In this document: positions 1 to 7,690 of the stretch, in pieces
Layout of the letters: every line of letters begins with the position of its first letter
How positions within the stretch are numbered: the stretch's first letter is position 1
Origin: CALMEC01 sp964531025
GTDB taxonomy: Bacteria > Actinomycetota > Thermoleophilia > Miltoncostaeales > Miltoncostaeaceae
NCBI GenBank assembly: GCA_964531025.1
Contig: CAZHDY010000001.1
Location: 806,001 to 870,000, forward strand
Reading direction: 5' to 3'
Length of the DNA stretch: 64,000 nucleotides
The notes under the pieces: generated by a model
The model's database searches: none
What the model saw: only the letters and a program-made list of their open reading frames with translations
Told to the model about the DNA's origin: nothing
Made by a program: the position numbers and the translations under genes

Positions 1-1
1 C

Positions 2-67
2 GCGCATCTCTCCGCCGTGACGACCGATCGCGTCGCGGCGTGCACGAGGATCACGCTCGATGAGTAG
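2..67 (+). CDS. C-terminal fragment of an unknown protein (cut by window start)
   Basis: An open frame runs from the left edge to a TAG at 65-67 and encodes about 21 residues ending ACTRITLDE. Nearly all codons end in G or C, as in the real genes of this window, so I read it as the tail of a plus-strand gene convergent with lexA. Its stop codon lies inside the left terminal repeat of the family A element that begins here. There is too little sequence to assign a function. Confidence 0.55.
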   Translation, partial: AHLSAVTTDRVAACTRITLDE

Positions 68-195
68 TGCCACGGAGGCGTGGATGTGGGGTACGTCACC
101 GGTGGCCGACCTGGGGTGGGCGGATGGATGAGAAGCGCATCCGCGCCGCCCGGGACACCCACCACGCCACGATCGCCGTGGCACGACCCATCTAG
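60..195 (+). repeat. Family A intergenic palindromic repeat, copy 1
   Basis: About 136 bp with terminal inverted repeats: the left end reads ATGAGTAGTGCCACGG and the right end, read backwards, CTAGATGGGTCGTGCC. The interior shares with the other copies a GTACGTCACCGGTGG block, a GGGTGGGCGG block, and a GCGGATG/CATCCGC-type inner hairpin. It lies between convergent genes. Its left end contains the stop codon of the upstream gene and its CTAG end contains the stop codon of lexA. Confidence 0.85.
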
Positions 196-794
196 AGCTT
201 CCGGAGTACCGCCACCACCGCACCGAGGATCTGCACGTCCGCACTTCGGATGGGCTCGAAGGCGTCGTTCTCCGGTTGGAGCCGGATGTGATCGGCCTCG
301 CGGTAGAAGGTCTTCACGGTGGCCTCGTCCTCGATGAGCGCCACGACGATCTCGCCGTCCCGCGCGGTCGACTGCTGTTTCACGACCACCAGGTCGCCGT
401 CGAGGATGCCGGCGTCCCGCATGGACTCGCCCTTGACCCGGAGCATGAAGTCCCCGGGGAACGGCGACTCGATCCAGTCCTCGACCTCCTGCTCGGCCAG
501 CGTGGGCACACCGGCCGCCACGGCGCCGATGAGCGGCAGTCCACGACGCTCGTCCGCCGATGCGGCACCCTCGCCCCCACCGTCCAACGACACGAGCATG
601 GCGCGGGGCTTGGTCGGGTCGCGACGGATGTGCCCGGCCTCCTCCAGCTTCGCCAGGTGCGCATGCACCGTCGACGGCGAGGTGAGCCCGACCGCCCCAC
701 CGATCTCGCGCACCGTGGGTGGATAACCGTGCTTCGAACAGTGGGTCTTGATGAACTTCAGGATCTCGTGTTGGCGCTCACTCAGATCGCCCAT
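192..794 (-). CDS. lexA: LexA, SOS transcriptional repressor
   Basis: LexA binds SOS operators as a dimer and cleaves itself when RecA is activated by DNA damage. The N-terminal winged helix (LSERQHEILKFIKTH onward, with the SPSTVHAHLAKLEEAG recognition helix) is followed by the S24 peptidase domain. It has the cleavage site AAGVP, the catalytic serine in GESMRDAG and the lysine in EATVKTF. I chose the ATG at 794 because GGAGG stands 8 bases before it. An ATG at 824 is in frame but lies inside the operator at 818-830, so it is unlikely to be the start. The protein is 200 residues, normal for the family. The stop codon overlaps the end of the family A repeat. Confidence 0.97.
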   Translation of the reverse strand: MGDLSERQHEILKFIKTHCSKHGYPPTVREIGGAVGLTSPSTVHAHLAKLEEAGHIRRDPTKPRAMLVSLDGGGEGAASADERRGLPLIGAVAAGVPTLAEQEVEDWIESPFPGDFMLRVKGESMRDAGILDGDLVVVKQQSTARDGEIVVALIEDEATVKTFYREADHIRLQPENDAFEPIRSADVQILGAVVAVLRKL

Positions 795-817
795 CGGGAT
801 GCCTCCGGGTCGGGATG

Positions 818-839
818 CGAACATGTGTTCCCAACCGTA
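818..839 (-). promoter_or_regulatory. lexA promoter with LexA (SOS) box
   Basis: CGAACATGTGTTC at 818-830 is an actinobacterial-type SOS box just upstream of lexA. On the minus strand a TACGGT hexamer (839-834) stands directly before it, so the repressor would sit on the transcription start, as expected for autoregulation. The same 13 bases occur at the rpoD promoter (45169-45181). Confidence 0.8.
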
Positions 840-910
840 GCAAGGTGTCAGGACGTCGTCCAGCCATGGGCAATCGAATCCGCCGTGTGGGTATACTGCG
901 CTTCCCTCAT

Positions 911-995
911 GCGCCTGTGGCGGAATTGGTAGACGCGCTAGGTTGAGGGCCTAGTGGCCGTATAGGCCGTGGAGGTTCAAGTCCTCTCGGGCGCA
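911..995 (+). tRNA. tRNA-Leu (GAG)
   Basis: The 7-bp acceptor stem GCGCCTG / CGGGCGC closes a leucine-type tRNA with the D-loop AATTGGTAGAC, the anticodon stem-loop CTAGG-TTGAGGG-CCTAG (anticodon GAG), a long class II variable arm, and the T-arm with GGTTCAAGTCC. The discriminator is A995 and CCA is not encoded. A TATACT hexamer at 892-897 lies where the -10 should be. Confidence 0.95.
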
Positions 996-1072
996 CTCTC
1001 ATACGCACAGACTCGGTCCACCGCACTGCGCTGGCCGAGTTCTCGTCTCGCGGGTCGCATACGGAGAATGTG

Positions 1073-1771
1073 ATGACGCAGACGACCACGGTCATCACCG
1101 TCGACGATCTCGCGGTGGAGGTCGTCCGCAAGAGCATCGCGAACCTCTACGTCCGCGTGCTCCCTCCGGACGGCCGGGTCCGCGTCTCGGCACCGCTGCG
1201 ATTCGATGACGAGCGGGTGCGACGGGCCGTCACCGAACGAAGCGAGTGGATTCGGCGCCACCAGGACCGGATCCGCTCCGCAAATCCGGATGCCTCCACC
1301 ACGCTGACGTCCGGAGACGTCCTCCACCTGTGGGGTGTGCCCCACCGACTCGAGGTCGTCGTGGCAGAGCGACGATCCGGCATCGTGGTCGACGCGGACC
1401 GCATCGTCCTCACCCTGCCCGACGGCGCCACGGAGACTACGCGTCGCGCGGCCGTCGATGCCTGGTACCGCGAACGACTGCGCTCCGCGCTGCCGGGCCT
1501 GCTCGCCCCCTGGGAATCGCGGATGGGCGTCACGGTCCCCCGCGTGACCATTCGCCGCATGACGACGCGATGGGGATCCTGCAACACACGGACACGTCGC
1601 ATCACACTGAACCTCGACCTTGCGACGAAGGACCCGTCGCTGCTCGAGTACGTCGTCGTCCACGAGATGATCCACTACTTCGAACCCGGTCATGGACGGC
1701 GTTTCCAGACCCTGATGGACCGTCACCTGCCCGACTGGCGCGAACGCCGAACCCGACTGAACGGTGGATGA
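1073..1771 (+). CDS. YgjP/SprT-like zinc metallopeptidase (M48-type, DUF45)
   Basis: This is a predicted cytosolic zinc protease of the YgjP family, whose cellular substrates are not established. The C-terminal part carries the family signature: TTRWGSCN, then the zinc site HEMIH about 40 residues later, then EPGHGRRFQ. The N-terminal half (VRVSAPLRFDDERVRRAVTE...) is the usual all-beta/helical lead-in. GTG at 1070 and ATG at 1073 are adjacent; I prefer the ATG because the GGAG at 1063 is then better spaced. It is monocistronic behind tRNA-Leu. Confidence 0.85.
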   Translation: MTQTTTVITVDDLAVEVVRKSIANLYVRVLPPDGRVRVSAPLRFDDERVRRAVTERSEWIRRHQDRIRSANPDASTTLTSGDVLHLWGVPHRLEVVVAERRSGIVVDADRIVLTLPDGATETTRRAAVDAWYRERLRSALPGLLAPWESRMGVTVPRVTIRRMTTRWGSCNTRTRRITLNLDLATKDPSLLEYVVVHEMIHYFEPGHGRRFQTLMDRHLPDWRERRTRLNGG

Positions 1772-1850
1772 CGGCCGGCCCGCACGTTGACCTGGACGTC
1801 TGCGGGCCGACGGACGACCGGAGTCCGATCATCCCGGACGCCGTGAGCTC

Positions 1851-1875
1851 GACGGTCGCATCGACCGTCTAGCAT
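1851..1875 (+). promoter_or_regulatory. Hairpin followed by -10-like TAGCAT
   Basis: GACGGTCG-CAT-CGACCGTC (1851-1869) is a perfect 8-bp stem with a three-base loop, sitting after the metallopeptidase gene. It could be its terminator. TAGCAT (1870-1875) follows at once and could be the -10 of the cupin gene, 31 bases before its ATG. Confidence 0.4.
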
Positions 1876-1906
1876 GCCGGGCACCACATCCGGGGAAAGG
1901 GTTGCC

Positions 1907-2335
1907 ATGAGCCACCGTGTCCTGCGCACCGACGACGCCTTCTGGAGACCGTCCAACGCCATGAAGGTGGCCAACACGAACCTGGGAGAGCAGCTCGGCG
2001 CCACCCGCCTCGGCGCGCGCTACTGGCGCCTCGAGCCCGGACAGGCTTCGACGAAGCACCGTCACCGGGTCACCGAGGAGCTCTACGTCCTCCTGGAGGG
2101 AACCGGCCGCATGCGGATCGACGGCGACGTGCTCACCCTCGCGCGGCTCGACACCGTTCTCGTTCCGCCGGGCACGGTGCGCCAGGTCTTCAACGACACG
2201 GACGCCGATCAGCTCTGGCTGGTCATGGGCGCTCCGACCGAGATGGCGAACACCCTCGAGATGAGCGATGCGGACCTCGCCTGGTACTACCCGGACGGGA
2301 CGACCGCGCTGCCACCCGAGCTGTCACGCGAATAG
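1907..2335 (+). CDS. Cupin-domain protein
   Basis: A 142-residue single-domain cupin. The metal-site motif reads GQASTKHRHRVTEELYVLLEG (split G-x5-HxH-x3/4-E) and the second half has DTVLVPPGTVRQVFNDTDADQLWLVM, the PG-x5-N/H motif. The substrate cannot be told from sequence. The start at 1907 follows GGGGAAAGG. No operon partner is visible; the next genes run the other way. Confidence 0.75.
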   Translation: MSHRVLRTDDAFWRPSNAMKVANTNLGEQLGATRLGARYWRLEPGQASTKHRHRVTEELYVLLEGTGRMRIDGDVLTLARLDTVLVPPGTVRQVFNDTDADQLWLVMGAPTEMANTLEMSDADLAWYYPDGTTALPPELSRE

Positions 2336-2423
2336 GCCCCCGCAGGAGGTCAGCGGGCCTCGCTCACAATCCGCCACCGGACTCCCGTCGACCAGCCGGT
2401 CCAGGGGATACCGCGAAACCCGG

Positions 2424-2567
2424 CTAGAAGAGCTTCTCGATCAGGCCGACGATCCAGGCCAGGAGGTAGATCTGGATGACGACCGCGAGGTAGATGGCGG
2501 CCGTGCCACCGATGATGACGGCGCCTCCGAGGATGAACTTGCCGATCGGCTTTGCGGGATTTTCCAT
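2424..2567 (-). CDS. Small single-pass membrane protein (47 aa)
   Basis: This is a short open frame beginning MENPAKPIGKFILGG and ending WIVGLIEKLF. A hydrophobic stretch covers roughly residues 11-42, so it should be a single membrane-spanning peptide. Codons end almost only in C or G. It is the next gene after secG on the same strand, with 63 bases between. No family is recognised; proximity to secG does not by itself imply a secretion role. Confidence 0.6.
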   Translation of the reverse strand: MENPAKPIGKFILGGAVIIGGTAAIYLAVVIQIYLLAWIVGLIEKLF

Positions 2568-2630
2568 GAACGGGATCCTACCGGCCCGTCCGGCGCGCGG
2601 GAAGGGCCATCTGTCTCCGCCGAAGCGGGA

Positions 2631-2858
2631 TCAGAGAGCGCGCGAAAGCCAGAAGGTGGTGAGGCCCCAGAGGAGCGACGTGGCGATCGTGAGGCGTGTG
2701 AGGTTGCGCTCGACGATCGCGGTGGACCCACCGTACGAGCTTCCCCCGGATCCCAGGCCGAAGCCGGAGAGCCCCGCGTCCTTGCCCGAGTGCATGAGCA
2801 CCAGGGCGATGATGATCATCGAAAGCAGGGAATGGATGATTACGGCGAGTGTGGTCAC
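2631..2858 (-). CDS. secG: SecG, preprotein translocase subunit
   Basis: SecG is the small non-essential partner of SecY and SecE in the inner membrane channel. The 75-residue protein has two membrane segments (about 4-21 and 53-72) joined by the glycine-rich loop HSGKDAGLSGFGLGSGGSS typical of SecG. I start it at GTG 2858. A TACCCT hexamer ends exactly 7 bases upstream, so the transcript would be leaderless. A longer in-frame extension to an ATG at 2912 has no support. Confidence 0.9.
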   Translation of the reverse strand: MTTLAVIIHSLLSMIIIALVLMHSGKDAGLSGFGLGSGGSSYGGSTAIVERNLTRLTIATSLLWGLTTFWLSRAL

Positions 2859-2999
2859 GCGCGCAAGGGTATCACGACCCCCTACCCGTTCGGCCGGCTC
2901 ACGCACGTCCACCGGACGGGCGCCGAGGGACGATCATCACCGTCGCCCGGGTGCCGAGGCCGTGGCTCGAGCCGCGTCCGTACGGGTCGAACCGCGTTC

Positions 3000-3027
3000 C
3001 CGAAGGCTCCGGTACCGGAGCCTTCGG
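3000..3027 (-). terminator. Perfect 28-bp palindrome, probable terminator
   Basis: CCGAAGGCTCCGGT is followed at once by its exact reverse complement. It lies downstream of the secreted-protein gene (minus strand), after a second hairpin at 3044-3065. No T-tract is present. A cruciform-type protein site is the alternative. Confidence 0.6.
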
Positions 3028-3043
3028 TGTCCGTTGGATGACG

Positions 3044-3065
3044 GACTCCACGAAGTCGTGGAGTC
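3044..3065 (-). terminator. 10-bp hairpin, probable terminator
   Basis: GACTCCACGA-AG-TCGTGGAGTC is a perfect 10-bp stem with a two-base gap, 7 bases after the stop codon of the minus-strand gene at 3072. With the palindrome at 3000-3027 it forms a tandem terminator-like pair separating that gene from secG. Confidence 0.6.
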
Positions 3066-3071
3066 GGCCGC

Positions 3072-4268
3072 CTAACCGATCGCGCTCATCACGATCTTGC
3101 TCGTGGCGGGATGGCCGCTGAGCCCGCTGTATCCGCCGCGCCAACCGCTCGAGCCATCGTGACGGATCTCGGCCCACTGCGCGAAGCGACTCCAGACGGC
3201 CGGCTTGCTCTGGTAGACGCGCTGCTGGACGGTGTCCGGGAGGGCCTGCAGATTCGACCGGCGACCGAAGGTGAGGTCCTCGCCCCACATGCGGTCGATG
3301 AACGTGCGGTTGGGGAACCGCTGGCGAAGGTGCCAGGCCCCCTTGCCTCCGTACACGCTTACCGTGGGGTACGACGATCCCTCGCGAACCGTGGGACGGA
3401 CCGTGTTCGCCCTGACGGAGAGGAGGCGCCGCGCCGACCGGGTCAGGTCCCGGTGGTAGATCCAGCTGGCGTTCGAGTCGGTGCGGATCAGGGTGTAGAG
3501 GATGTGGTTGCGGTCCATGGAGGCGTCCGCGATGCGGATCGCGCCGGCAACGGTGGAGACCGTGTAGGTCGTGCCGTTGGTCCGTCGCAGGATCAGCTGC
3601 GACCGCAGAGAGGGCGCATCGCCCGCCTGGTAGGTGGGCGGCGGACCCGCGGTCACCTGCCGGTACAGGATGGCGCCGTCACCTCCGCGCCACACGCCAT
3701 CGATGCGGAGCTTCCCGTTGGAACTGGACGTGCCCCATTCGATCTTGGGTGTCGGCGTCGCCTGACGGAGGTCCACCGTCACGAGCTCGGCGACGCGGTC
3801 GCGGTCGCTGGTGCGGTCACGTGACCAGACCACGAGCGGCCCGTAGTTGTGGGCGGTGTTGATCCGGACCGCCGAAGCGTCGTTCGTCTCGGTCTCGAGC
3901 ACCCGCTCCTGACCGTTCGTGACGTTGACGGCGGAGAGACGGTTGAGCCCGCCGTCCCCCGGCCGCGTCACCAGGATCTCTTGGCCGCTGACGCCGTACA
4001 GCTTGAGATTGGTCTCGCAGCCGTCGGCGGTGAGCCCGGGCACCTGGATCATCTGCTTCGTCCCGAAGCGGCGTGCCCACACCTCGGTCGGTCCGGTGGC
4101 GCTGGTGCACCGTGTCCAGGCCATCCAGTCGCCGAACCGTTCGACGGTTCGGATGAACCCGTCTTGTTCGACGAGCGTCGTGGGCGCGGCACTCCCCGAT
4201 GACGCGGCGGCGCCCATCCCCAGCCCGGCAATGAGTGCTGTCGCCAATACTCGGCGTCTCATTCGCAA
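3072..4268 (-). CDS. Secreted protein of unknown function, beta-propeller-like
   Basis: The 398-residue protein starts MRMRRRVLATALIAGLGMG and has a cleavable signal peptide ending near ASSGSAA. The mature part has recurring strand-like units such as FGDWMAWTR, GPLVVWSRD, GKGAWHLRQ and RFAQWAEIR. These resemble the 'and here is my environment' blades of TolB/WD-type propellers, but I cannot name a family. There are no obvious catalytic motifs, lipobox or sortase signal. It is monocistronic, with two terminator-like hairpins behind it. Confidence 0.6.
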   Translation of the reverse strand: MRMRRRVLATALIAGLGMGAAASSGSAAPTTLVEQDGFIRTVERFGDWMAWTRCTSATGPTEVWARRFGTKQMIQVPGLTADGCETNLKLYGVSGQEILVTRPGDGGLNRLSAVNVTNGQERVLETETNDASAVRINTAHNYGPLVVWSRDRTSDRDRVAELVTVDLRQATPTPKIEWGTSSSNGKLRIDGVWRGGDGAILYRQVTAGPPPTYQAGDAPSLRSQLILRRTNGTTYTVSTVAGAIRIADASMDRNHILYTLIRTDSNASWIYHRDLTRSARRLLSVRANTVRPTVREGSSYPTVSVYGGKGAWHLRQRFPNRTFIDRMWGEDLTFGRRSNLQALPDTVQQRVYQSKPAVWSRFAQWAEIRHDGSSGWRGGYSGLSGHPATSKIVMSAIG

Positions 4269-4383
4269 AACTCCCTTCGTGCGTTACCGGCGTGACGGTA
4301 TGTGCGGGCACAACGGGAGAGACGTCGATCCGGTCCCACGGAACCACGAACGAGGGCTTTCTTACACCGCTCGCGCCGCCCGC

Positions 4384-5499
4384 TTACACGGCGCCAACAT
4401 CTGACGTCGCCGGCGCCGCCGGCATGGGCGAGATCACACCGATCCGTCCGACCGGCTCGGGGATCAGCTGACCGACCGGATGGCCCGTGATGCCGCGCTC
4501 CCTGAGCTCGTGCATCAGCACCTCAAAACGCTCACGCGGACACGCGATGAGAAGTCCGCCGCTGGTCTGGGGATCGAACAGCAGGGTGGCGGCGTGAGGA
4601 TCGATCTCACCCTGGAAGTCGATCCACTGCCCGAAGTGAGCCCGGTTCCGATCGACGGCGCCCGGCGTATGGCCGTCGGCGATGAGCTCGAGCACCCCGA
4701 AGATGGGCGGAACACGATCGATGCGGACGACGGCACCCACACCGCTGGCGACGGCCAGCTGCCGGAGGTGACCGACCAGACCGAAGCCCGTGACATCCGT
4801 GACGCAGCGGGCACCAGCCGCACGGGCCGCCGCAGCGGCATCCCGGTTCGACCTCAGCATGAGCGCGACCGCGGTCGCATGGGCGTCGCCGGTGACGCCG
4901 TTCTTGGCCGCGGCCACCGCCACACCCGTTCCGAGGGGTTTCGTAAGGACCAGCACGTCACCGGGACGACCCGCGGTGTTCGTGGTGAGGGCATCCGGAT
5001 CGACGCGGCCGATCACCGCCATTCCGTACTTCGGTTCGGGATCGTCGATGGTGTGGCCTCCCAGGAGTGAGAAGCCCTCGCGCGCCGCAGCCTCCGACCC
5101 ACCCCGCATGATGCCCTCCAGAACGGCGAGATCCCCGTCCTTCGGATAGCCGGCGATGGCAAGCCCGAACAGGGGCTCGCCGCCCATCGCGAAAACGTCG
5201 CTCATGGCGTTGGTGGCGGCGATCGCACCGAAGGTCTCGGGATCGTCGACCAGCGGGGTGAAGAAATCGAGCGCTCCGACGACGGCCGTGTCGTCCGAGA
5301 GGCGATAGACGCCGGCATCGTCCAGCGTGTCATGGCCCACGAGGATGCGATCGTCCTGCGGCCCCGCCGGGAGCCGTCCCAACAGGTCGGCGAGGAGTCC
5401 GGGCGCCAGCTTGCACCCGCATCCCGCCCCGTGGGCCATCTGCGTGAGCGGAGGCTGTGCCCCGCGCTCCGGCATCGCATCGTCAGTGTGAGTGTCCAT
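4384..5499 (-). CDS. selD: SelD, selenide, water dikinase
   Basis: SelD makes selenophosphate from selenide and ATP, the selenium donor for selenocysteine and selenouridine. The active-site segment GAGCGCKLAP carries Cys27 and Lys30, matching Cys17 and Lys20 of the E. coli enzyme; the catalytic residue is cysteine, not selenocysteine. DDTAVVGALDFFTPLVDDP, NAMSDVFAMGG and FDPQTSGGLL are the AIR-synthase-like nucleotide and metal motifs. The full length is 371 residues. I use ATG 5499 because the in-frame extension to 5586 looks non-coding. No selA, selB or tRNA-Sec is nearby, so the use made of the selenium cannot be read here. Confidence 0.95.
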   Translation of the reverse strand: MDTHTDDAMPERGAQPPLTQMAHGAGCGCKLAPGLLADLLGRLPAGPQDDRILVGHDTLDDAGVYRLSDDTAVVGALDFFTPLVDDPETFGAIAATNAMSDVFAMGGEPLFGLAIAGYPKDGDLAVLEGIMRGGSEAAAREGFSLLGGHTIDDPEPKYGMAVIGRVDPDALTTNTAGRPGDVLVLTKPLGTGVAVAAAKNGVTGDAHATAVALMLRSNRDAAAAARAAGARCVTDVTGFGLVGHLRQLAVASGVGAVVRIDRVPPIFGVLELIADGHTPGAVDRNRAHFGQWIDFQGEIDPHAATLLFDPQTSGGLLIACPRERFEVLMHELRERGITGHPVGQLIPEPVGRIGVISPMPAAPATSDVGAV

Positions 5500-5611
5500 G
5501 CCCGAACAGTACGCGGCGACATCCTCGGTGCGGGGATGCCACGGGTGCGGCGTATCGCGGTGTGACGTGGCTTCGCGAAAGGGCATCGGGTGCCCGTGTC
5601 ATGCTTGGCCG

Positions 5612-6040
5612 GTGACTGACCAGAAGAAGCTCTCCGGCACGCTCACACCCCACTGTTTCGGATGTGGCGCCGACAACCCCCGCGGCCTGCGGCTCGAGAT
5701 CTTCCAGGACGGCACCGACGCCGTCGCGACCTTCGTCGCCACCGCGGATCTGGGCGGGTGGCCGGAGCGCCTCCACGGCGGGGTCATCGGGCTCCTGGTC
5801 GACGAGATGCTGGTCTACGCAGGAGCCCCGCATGATCTCTGGGGGATGACGGCGAAGGTCCGGTACTGGATGCGGAAACCCATCCCGTTCGACGTGCCCC
5901 TCTCCCTGCGGTCCCGCATGATCCAGCGCAGCGACCGCGCCTACCGTGCCACGGTCACAATCCACCTCCCGGACGACGTGCTGGCCGCCGAGGGCGAGGG
6001 AATGTGCGTCCTGCGCCCCAAGGAATCCGGTACCGGCTGA
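5612..6040 (+). CDS. PaaI-type hotdog-fold thioesterase
   Basis: A 142-residue hotdog protein that probably hydrolyses an acyl-CoA thioester. The core helix region reads WPERLHGGVIGLLVDEMLVYAG, with the HGG motif and the acidic residue of the DEM segment. The N-terminus contains HCFGCGADNPRGL, a Cys pair common in this subfamily (4HBT). It starts at GTG 5612, six bases after CATGCT, which suggests a leaderless message. A second, diverged hotdog gene lies at 19188-19592. Family A repeat copy 2 follows it. Confidence 0.8.
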   Translation: MTDQKKLSGTLTPHCFGCGADNPRGLRLEIFQDGTDAVATFVATADLGGWPERLHGGVIGLLVDEMLVYAGAPHDLWGMTAKVRYWMRKPIPFDVPLSLRSRMIQRSDRAYRATVTIHLPDDVLAAEGEGMCVLRPKESGTG

Positions 6041-6071
6041 ACGGCCGTCCGTGTCGCTCGCCGAGCCACTG

Positions 6072-6207
6072 GATGAGGAGTTCCGCGGAGGCGTGGTGTG
6101 GGATGCGATGCCGGTGGCTTGCCTGGGGTGGGCGGGTGGATGAGGAGCGCATCCGCGCCGCCGGGGACACCCACCACGCCACGATGTCCGTGGCACTACT
6201 CATCTAG
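6072..6207 (+). repeat. Family A intergenic palindromic repeat, copy 2
   Basis: A 136-bp element with left end GATGAGGAGTTCCGCGG and right end CCGTGGCACTACTCATCTAG. Its interior from GGGTGGGCGG through the inner hairpin to GACACCCACCACGCCACG is almost identical to copy 1. It sits between the thioesterase and mqnD, both plus strand. The terminal TAG continues into TAGCAT, a -10-like hexamer about 35 bases before mqnD. Confidence 0.88.
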
Positions 6208-6244
6208 CATTCGACGTTCGCCAACCCACGACGAAGGAACCTGC

Positions 6245-7090
6245 GTGAGCGATCAGCTCATCCGCCTCGGCCACAGCCCCGACCCCGACGACGCGTTCAT
6301 GTTCTACGCGCTGGCGGGAGACCCGAAGATCCCGACCCAGGGATTCCGGTTCGAGCATCTTCTGCACGACATCGAGACGCTCAACCAGTGGGCGACCGAG
6401 GGACGCCTCGAGGTGACGGCCATATCGGTGCACGCGTACGCGTACGTGGCCGACAAGTACCGGCTTCTTCCCCACGGGGCGTCGATGGGAGAGAAGTACG
6501 GTCCTATCGTCGTGGCGAAGGAGCCCATGGACGTGGCCGACCTCCAGGGCAAGCGGATCGCGGTCCCCGGGTTGTGGACGAGTGCGTTCCTCGAGCTCCA
6601 GCTGCTCATCGGGAAGATCGCCGATCCGGTCGTCACGCCGTTCGACCAGATCTTCGACGCGGTCAACGAGGGACGCGCGGACGCCGGACTCGTCATCCAT
6701 GAGGGACAGCTCACCTACGCGGACAACGGGTTCGAGCTCGTGGTCGACCTGGGTGTCTGGTGGGACGAGCTCACCGGCGGCCTGCCGCTCCCTCTCGGCG
6801 CCAATGCGGTGCGCCGCGACCTGGGTGAGGAGACGATGGTCCGGCTCTCGCGGGTTCTGCACGACAGCATCGCCTACGGTCTGGAGCACCGGCGCCCGGC
6901 GCTGGAGTACGCCGGCAAGTGGGGCCGCGGACTGAACGACGACCTGACCGACCGGTTCGTCGAGATGTACGTGAACGATCGCACCCTCGACTACGGCGAC
7001 GAGGGCCGCGAGGCCGTGTCCGAGCTGCTGCGCCGAGCGGCCGAGGCCGACCTGATCCCCGCTCCTGTGCCCGTCGACTGGGTCCCGTGA
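6245..7090 (+). CDS. mqnD: MqnD, 1,4-dihydroxy-6-naphthoate synthase
   Basis: MqnD acts in the futalosine route to menaquinone, converting cyclic dehypoxanthinyl futalosine to dihydroxynaphthoate. The 281-residue periplasmic-binding-protein fold shows HSPDPDDAFMFYALAGD at the start (MqnA/D signature), AISVHAYAYV, the GPIVVAKEPM segment, and GRADAGLVIHEGQLTY with the catalytic-histidine region. I prefer MqnD to MqnA because of this HEGQLTY segment and the length. GTG 6245 is preceded by GAAGGAA. No other mqn gene is in the window. The next gene overlaps by four bases. Confidence 0.88.
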   Translation: MSDQLIRLGHSPDPDDAFMFYALAGDPKIPTQGFRFEHLLHDIETLNQWATEGRLEVTAISVHAYAYVADKYRLLPHGASMGEKYGPIVVAKEPMDVADLQGKRIAVPGLWTSAFLELQLLIGKIADPVVTPFDQIFDAVNEGRADAGLVIHEGQLTYADNGFELVVDLGVWWDELTGGLPLPLGANAVRRDLGEETMVRLSRVLHDSIAYGLEHRRPALEYAGKWGRGLNDDLTDRFVEMYVNDRTLDYGDEGREAVSELLRRAAEADLIPAPVPVDWVP

Positions 7091-7539
7091 GTCCGTCCGC
7101 GGCTGACACGCCCTGGAGGGACTGGGCCGCGGAGATCGATGCATGGACCGAGCGTTTCCGGCGGATCGACGATCCGCCGGAGCCGTTCGCGACGGCCATC
7201 CGCGAGGGATGGACGACGGCCGCGCGCACGCGGCTCGCCCTGGACGCCCAGGCGTACATGGAACGCCAGCACGCCTATGTCGAGACGCTTCGGAACGAGG
7301 GCATGGACCTCGTACGCCTCGACGTGAAGGTCGGCTGCGAATACTGCTCCCGCTATGACGGATCCGCGTACAGCCTGACCGGCGAGACGCCGGGATTGAC
7401 GCCGCCTCCGCCCCTCCCCATCTGCCCCGCGTGCCGTCCGGTACTGAACCTCCTGACGCCGTTCTTCATGCAGCAATCCGGCGTCACTCTGGAGGATCTT
7501 GTCGAGCGTTCCGTCCCCTTCGAACCGTTCGAGGACTAG
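7087..7539 (+). CDS. Conserved hypothetical protein with CxxC pairs, coupled to mqnD
   Basis: A 150-residue protein whose GTG start overlaps the mqnD stop (GTGA), so the two should be co-translated. A helical N-terminal half (about 1-85) is followed by GCEYCSRYDG and LPICPACRPVL, two CxxC pairs that could bind zinc. This arrangement resembles the C-terminal zinc tail of phage Mu-F-like head proteins, but nothing else in the region is phage-like. I do not recognise the family. Confidence 0.7.
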   Translation: MSPSAADTPWRDWAAEIDAWTERFRRIDDPPEPFATAIREGWTTAARTRLALDAQAYMERQHAYVETLRNEGMDLVRLDVKVGCEYCSRYDGSAYSLTGETPGLTPPPPLPICPACRPVLNLLTPFFMQQSGVTLEDLVERSVPFEPFED

Positions 7540-7690
7540 CGCTCAAACCGGCGCACACACGTCCTCTCTGCCGGATCCGTCGCTTCGACACGCCAGGAAA
7601 TCCCTGGATTCTGAGAGGTTCTCGGCGTTCCCACCAAAAACCCTCATCGCCTTCACCTGCGGCTAACAAAGGGATGGCAGGCTCCTACCC

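Noticed and set aside
5400..5440. Selenocysteine codon in selD
   Set aside because: The active-site codon in the GAGCGCK segment encodes cysteine and the frame has no internal TGA.
7340..7450. Phage Mu-F-like head protein at 7087-7539
   Set aside because: Only the zinc-ligand spacing is similar. There is no other phage gene nearby and the gene is coupled to mqnD.
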